9,542 nt of DNA from CAYGZM01 sp964354365. GTDB taxonomy: Bacteria; Planctomycetota; Phycisphaerae; Sedimentisphaerales; Anaerobacaceae. This document shows, in pieces, positions 6,194 through 9,542 of this stretch (its first letter is position 1; each line of letters begins with the position of its first letter). The position numbers and the translations under genes were made by a program. The notes beneath the pieces were generated by a model. That model saw only the letters and a program-made list of their open reading frames with translations. It was not told where the DNA came from and did no database searches. The DNA lies in NCBI GenBank assembly GCA_964354365.1, contig CAYGZM010000147.1, positions 1 to 9,542 of the forward strand. Direction: 5' to 3'.

Positions 6194-7342
6194 CTATCCG
6201 ACCTTTACCCACGCTTGCTTGCTGTTACTTTTCATAATCGCCTCGCACAAGACCATCTCGCGAAGCCCGTCCTTGAAGGTCGGATATGATGGAGGACCGG
6301 ATGCTTCGCGGGCTATGTGTGCGTACACCTCTTTGAGAAGCTGCTTGAACGTATCCGGGAATCCCTCGTTGTGGCCGCCAGGATAGTCTATCAGACTCAT
6401 ACACTCGGGATAGACCAAAGACGGGTCTCGCATCTTGATTTCATTGTTACCGTCCCGCTTGCCAATCCAGATTTGATTCGGCGCTTCGGATTCCCACGCA
6501 ACGGCGTGCTTTGACCCTTGAATCTCGAAATGAAGCCGGTTCTTCCTGCCCGCGGCGACCTGGTTGACAGTCATTACTCCCCTGCCGTCGTTCTCAAATC
6601 GGAAGAGAACCGTTGCATAATCCTCCGTATTTATGGGCATGTCCTCGTAGTCCTCCGGCTTTAGCATCTTGCCGGCGTATGTCTCGACCGGCTTGAGCGG
6701 CTTCTTGCGAATCTTGTGGAACGTCGCGAAGTCCGCGCAGACCTCCTTAATCCTGAGACCCGTGACATACTCAACCAAATCCATCCAGTGCGAGCCAATA
6801 TCCGCGACGGCCCTGGACTGGCCGGACTGACCAGGCTCGAGCCGCCAGTTGTAGTCCGTCGGGTGGAAAAGCCAGTCCTGCAGATACGAGCCCTGCACGG
6901 CAAAGACCTCGCCGATGTCGCCCTTACCGACCATCAGCCGAAGTTGCCTCATGAGCGGGTAGTAACGGATATTGAAGTTCACGGCATTGACCAGACCCTT
7001 CTTATCGGCCAGCTCGACAAGTGCCTTCGCCTCAGGGACGCTGATCGCAAGGGGTTTCTCGCAAATCACGTGCTTTCCTGCCTCCAGCGCCGTTTCGGCC
7101 ATTTCATAATGCAGGTAGTTCGGCGAGCAAATGTGCACCGACTGAATCTCGTCGTCCTTCAGAAGCCTGCGATAGTCGCCGTAGTGCTTCTCGATACCGA
7201 GCTTCTCGGCCTTCGCCGCGGCGAGTCGGTCGGAGCGCTCCGCAAGAGCCGTCACTTCGATATTGCCGAGGCGCCTCAGGGCTTCTATGTGAGCCGGGCC
7301 GATGAAGCCCGTCCCTATGACACCGACCTTAATTTTCTCCAT
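6194..7342 (-). CDS. Gfo/Idh/MocA family NAD(P)-dependent dehydrogenase
   Basis: A 382-residue cytoplasmic oxidoreductase. The N-terminal Rossmann fold has GVIGTGFIGPAH, with the glycine signature at residues 10, 12 and 15, and an acidic residue after the second strand (AERSDR, 34-39) that favours NAD over NADP. CEKPLA (94-99) carries the family Lys96. DIGSHWMDLVEYVTG (181-195) supplies the probable catalytic Asp181 and His185. The YLQDW motif (153-157) and the NTEDYATVLFRFENDGRG stretch recall, from memory, sugar C3-dehydrogenases of the levoglucosan dehydrogenase type, so oxidation of a glycoside to its 3-keto form is plausible but not proven. No Tat or Sec signal is present, unlike many planctomycete relatives. 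GAGGAG (7356-7351) precedes the ATG by 8 bases. The gene follows the flavoenzyme by 75 bases and is tightly linked to the TIM-barrel gene downstream. The family call is firm; the substrate is open. Confidence 0.93.
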   Translation of the reverse strand: MEKIKVGVIGTGFIGPAHIEALRRLGNIEVTALAERSDRLAAAKAEKLGIEKHYGDYRRLLKDDEIQSVHICSPNYLHYEMAETALEAGKHVICEKPLAISVPEAKALVELADKKGLVNAVNFNIRYYPLMRQLRLMVGKGDIGEVFAVQGSYLQDWLFHPTDYNWRLEPGQSGQSRAVADIGSHWMDLVEYVTGLRIKEVCADFATFHKIRKKPLKPVETYAGKMLKPEDYEDMPINTEDYATVLFRFENDGRGVMTVNQVAAGRKNRLHFEIQGSKHAVAWESEAPNQIWIGKRDGNNEIKMRDPSLVYPECMSLIDYPGGHNEGFPDTFKQLLKEVYAHIAREASGPPSYPTFKDGLREMVLCEAIMKSNSKQAWVKVG

Positions 7343-7397
7343 TGTTTTAGCTCCTCACGTCTATTCAGTTCGGTATCTTGGCGAACAGCACTGTCCG

Positions 7398-7412
7398 GCT
7401 TAGCTTGCCCAT
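7398..7412 (-). repeat. 15-base inverted repeat, copy B
   Basis: The minus strand reads ATGGGCAAGCTAAGC, identical to the plus strand at 1162-1176. It lies in the 75-base gap between the flavoenzyme stop and the dehydrogenase start. Confidence 0.5.
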
Positions 7413-7417
7413 CGTGG

Positions 7418-9538
7418 TCAAGGCAGGTCAACGCCCGTAGGCAGATTCGAGATAAGCTCATTGTTGGCGTTCAGCGTCGCGCCTTTTTCTATGCTGAGTG
7501 CCACGTTGGCGCCGTCGGTCACCGCCCCGCGAACGTTTCTGATTTTCTTAGAATCGCCGATCTTAACGGCGGCAAGACCGGCCTCCAGTAGCTTCTCATA
7601 CATGCCCTCGTTCGGCACAACCTTGGCAAGAACAACCGTATCGGCTTTGACTTCGCTACGTTCAAAGGTACTGTCCACGATAACAACTGTGCCGTCTTTC
7701 CTGATCTCTAAAACCGAAGAGCTCGGGATAATAGTCACGGGATGCTTGTAGGTCTTGCCCTTTAACCCCTCACCGTTGCCGCAGGCAAACCGCTTCATCA
7801 TCACGTCTCGATGACAAGGCTCCATCCATTCGGCGAATCCGCGATTCTCCGTGGCAATTGTCACCTTCTTGCCCTCGCAGCCAAGCATTTCGGCGGCATC
7901 GGCAGCCCCAAAATGGTCGCCCCAGATGAGCACATTGTCGCCGCACTTGGCCGGTTTGGCCTTGTCCACCGGGTAGTACTCACACTTGGCATTCCTGCAC
8001 CGCAGCACATCCTCAAACGTCACGACAAAGGGCAGCTTGATTCCGGGAACATCGGGCCTCGCCACTGTGCCTCCCAGCGCAAGCAAAATGGCATCAAAAC
8101 CCTTTAGGTCTGTGACTTTAGGCTCGGTACGATATTTGACTTCAACACCGAGCTTCTCTGTCTGCTGCCTGAGCCAATCGGCGTGCCATCGCATCTTATT
8201 CTTTCCCGGCACCGTGCAGCAGTACAACATGGCGCCACCGAGCTCTCCGCTCTTCTCGAAGATAGTGACCTTGTGCCCACGCAGCGCCGAAATACGCGCC
8301 GCCTCCATCCCCGCGGGGCCCCCACCGATAACCGCAACTTTGCAGGTCTGCTTGGCAGGCTGCAGATGAATAAATCGCTCATCGCCGACAGCCGGGTTGA
8401 TGGCGCAGCGCATGTCACGCTTGATCATAAGCGATTCCTGCCAGCAGCCTACGAGACACGAGATACACCGCCGTATCTCCTGCTTTCTGCCCGCCCTCGC
8501 CTTGTTGGCCCAGTAGGGGTCCGCTATCAACTGCCGACACATCCCTACCATGTCGGTCTTTCCCTCGACCAGTATCCTCTCGCAGTAGTCCGGATTCCTC
8601 AGCGAATGGCTCGTAATGACGGGAATTTCCACGTGCTTCTTGACCTCCTCGGCCGTGTACGTATTCCATCCTTCGGGATAGTACATCGGATCCATGACCG
8701 CCCCTGGCGACTCAAATATCCCCGCACTTATGTCAACGTAGGCCAGGCCCATCCCCTCCATCAGCTCGGCGACCCTGACCGTTTCATCCAGCCTCCGCCC
8801 TCCCTCTATCCACTCATCCCCCGAATAGCGGATCCCAAGGGGAAAGTTCTTTCCACACTTCATTTGAATCCGCGTGGCGATCTCCATCGTGAAGCGCATC
8901 CTGCCCATGAAGCTGCCGCCGAAACGATCGTTCCTCTTGTTCACAAACGGACTCATGAACTGCGCTATCAGGTAACCGTGGGCGCCGTGAAGCTCCACGG
9001 AATCGAAACCTGCCTGTTGGACCCGCCAGGCAGCCTCGCCGAACTTCTCAATCAAATCGTATATCTCCTCGACCGTCATGGCGCGTATCGTTTTTCCTTG
9101 GGCGAGACTCTCAGCATAGATGACCTCATGACCGGCTGAGCCAGGAACATCCAGCACATGATCGCTGGCCGACATCAGGTTCTTACGGGGCCAGGCTGCC
9201 TGCCGACCCGGGTGCTGAATCTGGACCGCGCATTTCGCTCCGTAACGATGTATCGCCTCGGCAAGGTGACCAAGGCCCGGAATCAAAGGGTCCTCGTCCG
9301 CAGCAAGGCAGGTCACGGTTGGTCTACCCGTTGCTTTGTCGGGCGTGGTCGCGCCGACAATGATGAAGCCACAGCCTCCTTTTGCAATCTCCTCGTGATA
9401 GGTCACAACTCGCTGATTGACCGAGCCATCCGCATCGGCCGAGCTTATGTCCGTCGGCACCATCACAACCCGGTTAGGCACTGTCATGTTGCCGATCTGG
9501 ATAGGGCTAAACAGCGTCGGGTAATTTTTGTTCTCCAT
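7418..9538 (-). CDS. NADH:flavin oxidoreductase, OYE/2,4-dienoyl-CoA reductase type
   Basis: A 706-residue, apparently complete Fe-S flavoenzyme. Residues 1 to about 345 form the FMN-binding old-yellow-enzyme TIM barrel: LFSPIQIGNMTVPNRVVM (9-26), AVQIQHPGRQ (104-113), VELHGAHGYLIAQFMSP (181-197) and NDRFGGS (203-209). A 4Fe-4S motif follows, with Cys358, Cys361, Cys365 and Cys378 in C-x2-C-x3-C-x12-C spacing, as in E. coli FadH and trimethylamine dehydrogenase. The C-terminal part has a Rossmann site VAVIGGGPAGMEAA (401-414) for FAD, with FEKSGELGG after it, and a second nucleotide-binding segment around 535-565. Enzymes of this layout pass electrons from NAD(P)H through FAD and the cluster to FMN and reduce activated C=C bonds. 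The family also includes bile-acid and enoate reductases and daidzein reductase. The start fits the conserved family N-terminus, but only four bases upstream are visible, so its ribosome binding site cannot be checked. Being first in the visible operon, it may act on the unsaturated aglycone or product released by the sugar enzymes (inference). A role in fatty-acid oxidation is less likely in this context. Confidence 0.93.
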   Translation of the reverse strand: MENKNYPTLFSPIQIGNMTVPNRVVMVPTDISSADADGSVNQRVVTYHEEIAKGGCGFIIVGATTPDKATGRPTVTCLAADEDPLIPGLGHLAEAIHRYGAKCAVQIQHPGRQAAWPRKNLMSASDHVLDVPGSAGHEVIYAESLAQGKTIRAMTVEEIYDLIEKFGEAAWRVQQAGFDSVELHGAHGYLIAQFMSPFVNKRNDRFGGSFMGRMRFTMEIATRIQMKCGKNFPLGIRYSGDEWIEGGRRLDETVRVAELMEGMGLAYVDISAGIFESPGAVMDPMYYPEGWNTYTAEEVKKHVEIPVITSHSLRNPDYCERILVEGKTDMVGMCRQLIADPYWANKARAGRKQEIRRCISCLVGCWQESLMIKRDMRCAINPAVGDERFIHLQPAKQTCKVAVIGGGPAGMEAARISALRGHKVTIFEKSGELGGAMLYCCTVPGKNKMRWHADWLRQQTEKLGVEVKYRTEPKVTDLKGFDAILLALGGTVARPDVPGIKLPFVVTFEDVLRCRNAKCEYYPVDKAKPAKCGDNVLIWGDHFGAADAAEMLGCEGKKVTIATENRGFAEWMEPCHRDVMMKRFACGNGEGLKGKTYKHPVTIIPSSSVLEIRKDGTVVIVDSTFERSEVKADTVVLAKVVPNEGMYEKLLEAGLAAVKIGDSKKIRNVRGAVTDGANVALSIEKGATLNANNELISNLPTGVDLP

Positions 9539-9542
9539 AGTT

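Noticed and set aside
5053..7401. Shared AAGCCGGAC in two gaps (minus strand, 5061-5053 and 7401-7393)
   Set aside because: Nine bases is within chance expectation for a window this long, and the two sites sit at different distances from the next gene.
6716..7591. Plus-strand open frame of 291 codons
   Set aside because: Spans antisense across the dehydrogenase and the end of the flavoenzyme, with no protein-like motifs.
8183..9139. Plus-strand open frame of 318 codons
   Set aside because: Antisense shadow of the flavoenzyme gene: proline- and arginine-rich translation without domain features.

Overview
The window looks like bacterial chromosome from a carbohydrate-degrading member of the Planctomycetota–Verrucomicrobiota–Lentisphaerota group. 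Planctomycetota (Phycisphaerae-like) is the best guess. This rests on gene content: a Gfo/Idh/MocA dehydrogenase, an AP-endonuclease-fold sugar isomerase-like protein, a secreted FG-GAP/DUF1080 protein and a PmoA-like (DUF6807) lipoprotein side by side is a combination typical of that group. No rRNA or tRNA gene and no recognisable transposase is present, so the taxonomy is inference only.

All supported genes lie on the minus strand and are transcribed from right to left. In that order they are: an Fe-S flavoenzyme of the old-yellow-enzyme/2,4-dienoyl-CoA reductase family (9538-7418); a cytoplasmic Gfo/Idh/MocA dehydrogenase (7342-6194); an AP-endonuclease-fold TIM-barrel protein (6178-5258); a 277-bp gap holding a decayed piece of a second Gfo/Idh/MocA gene; a large exported protein with a seven-repeat FG-GAP propeller and two DUF1080 domains (4980-2353); and a PmoA-like lipoprotein (2292-1285). 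The gaps of 75, 15, 277 and 60 bases suggest one operon whose promoter lies beyond the right edge. After a gene-free stretch of 593 bases, with two candidate promoters, a hairpin and a purine tract, comes the N-terminal 230 codons of a secreted protein of unknown function. It runs off the left edge.

The most interesting reading is a glycoside-breakdown locus working by oxidation rather than direct hydrolysis. The dehydrogenase would oxidise a sugar hydroxyl (C3 in the characterised relatives), and the TIM-barrel protein and/or the DUF1080 protein would then cleave the activated 3-keto-glycoside. The flavoenzyme could reduce an unsaturated aglycone or elimination product, since its family includes isoflavone and enoate reductases. 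The dehydrogenase and TIM-barrel protein lack signal peptides while the DUF1080 and PmoA-like proteins are exported, so the pathway would have to be split between compartments. Substrate and chemistry are inference from family membership.
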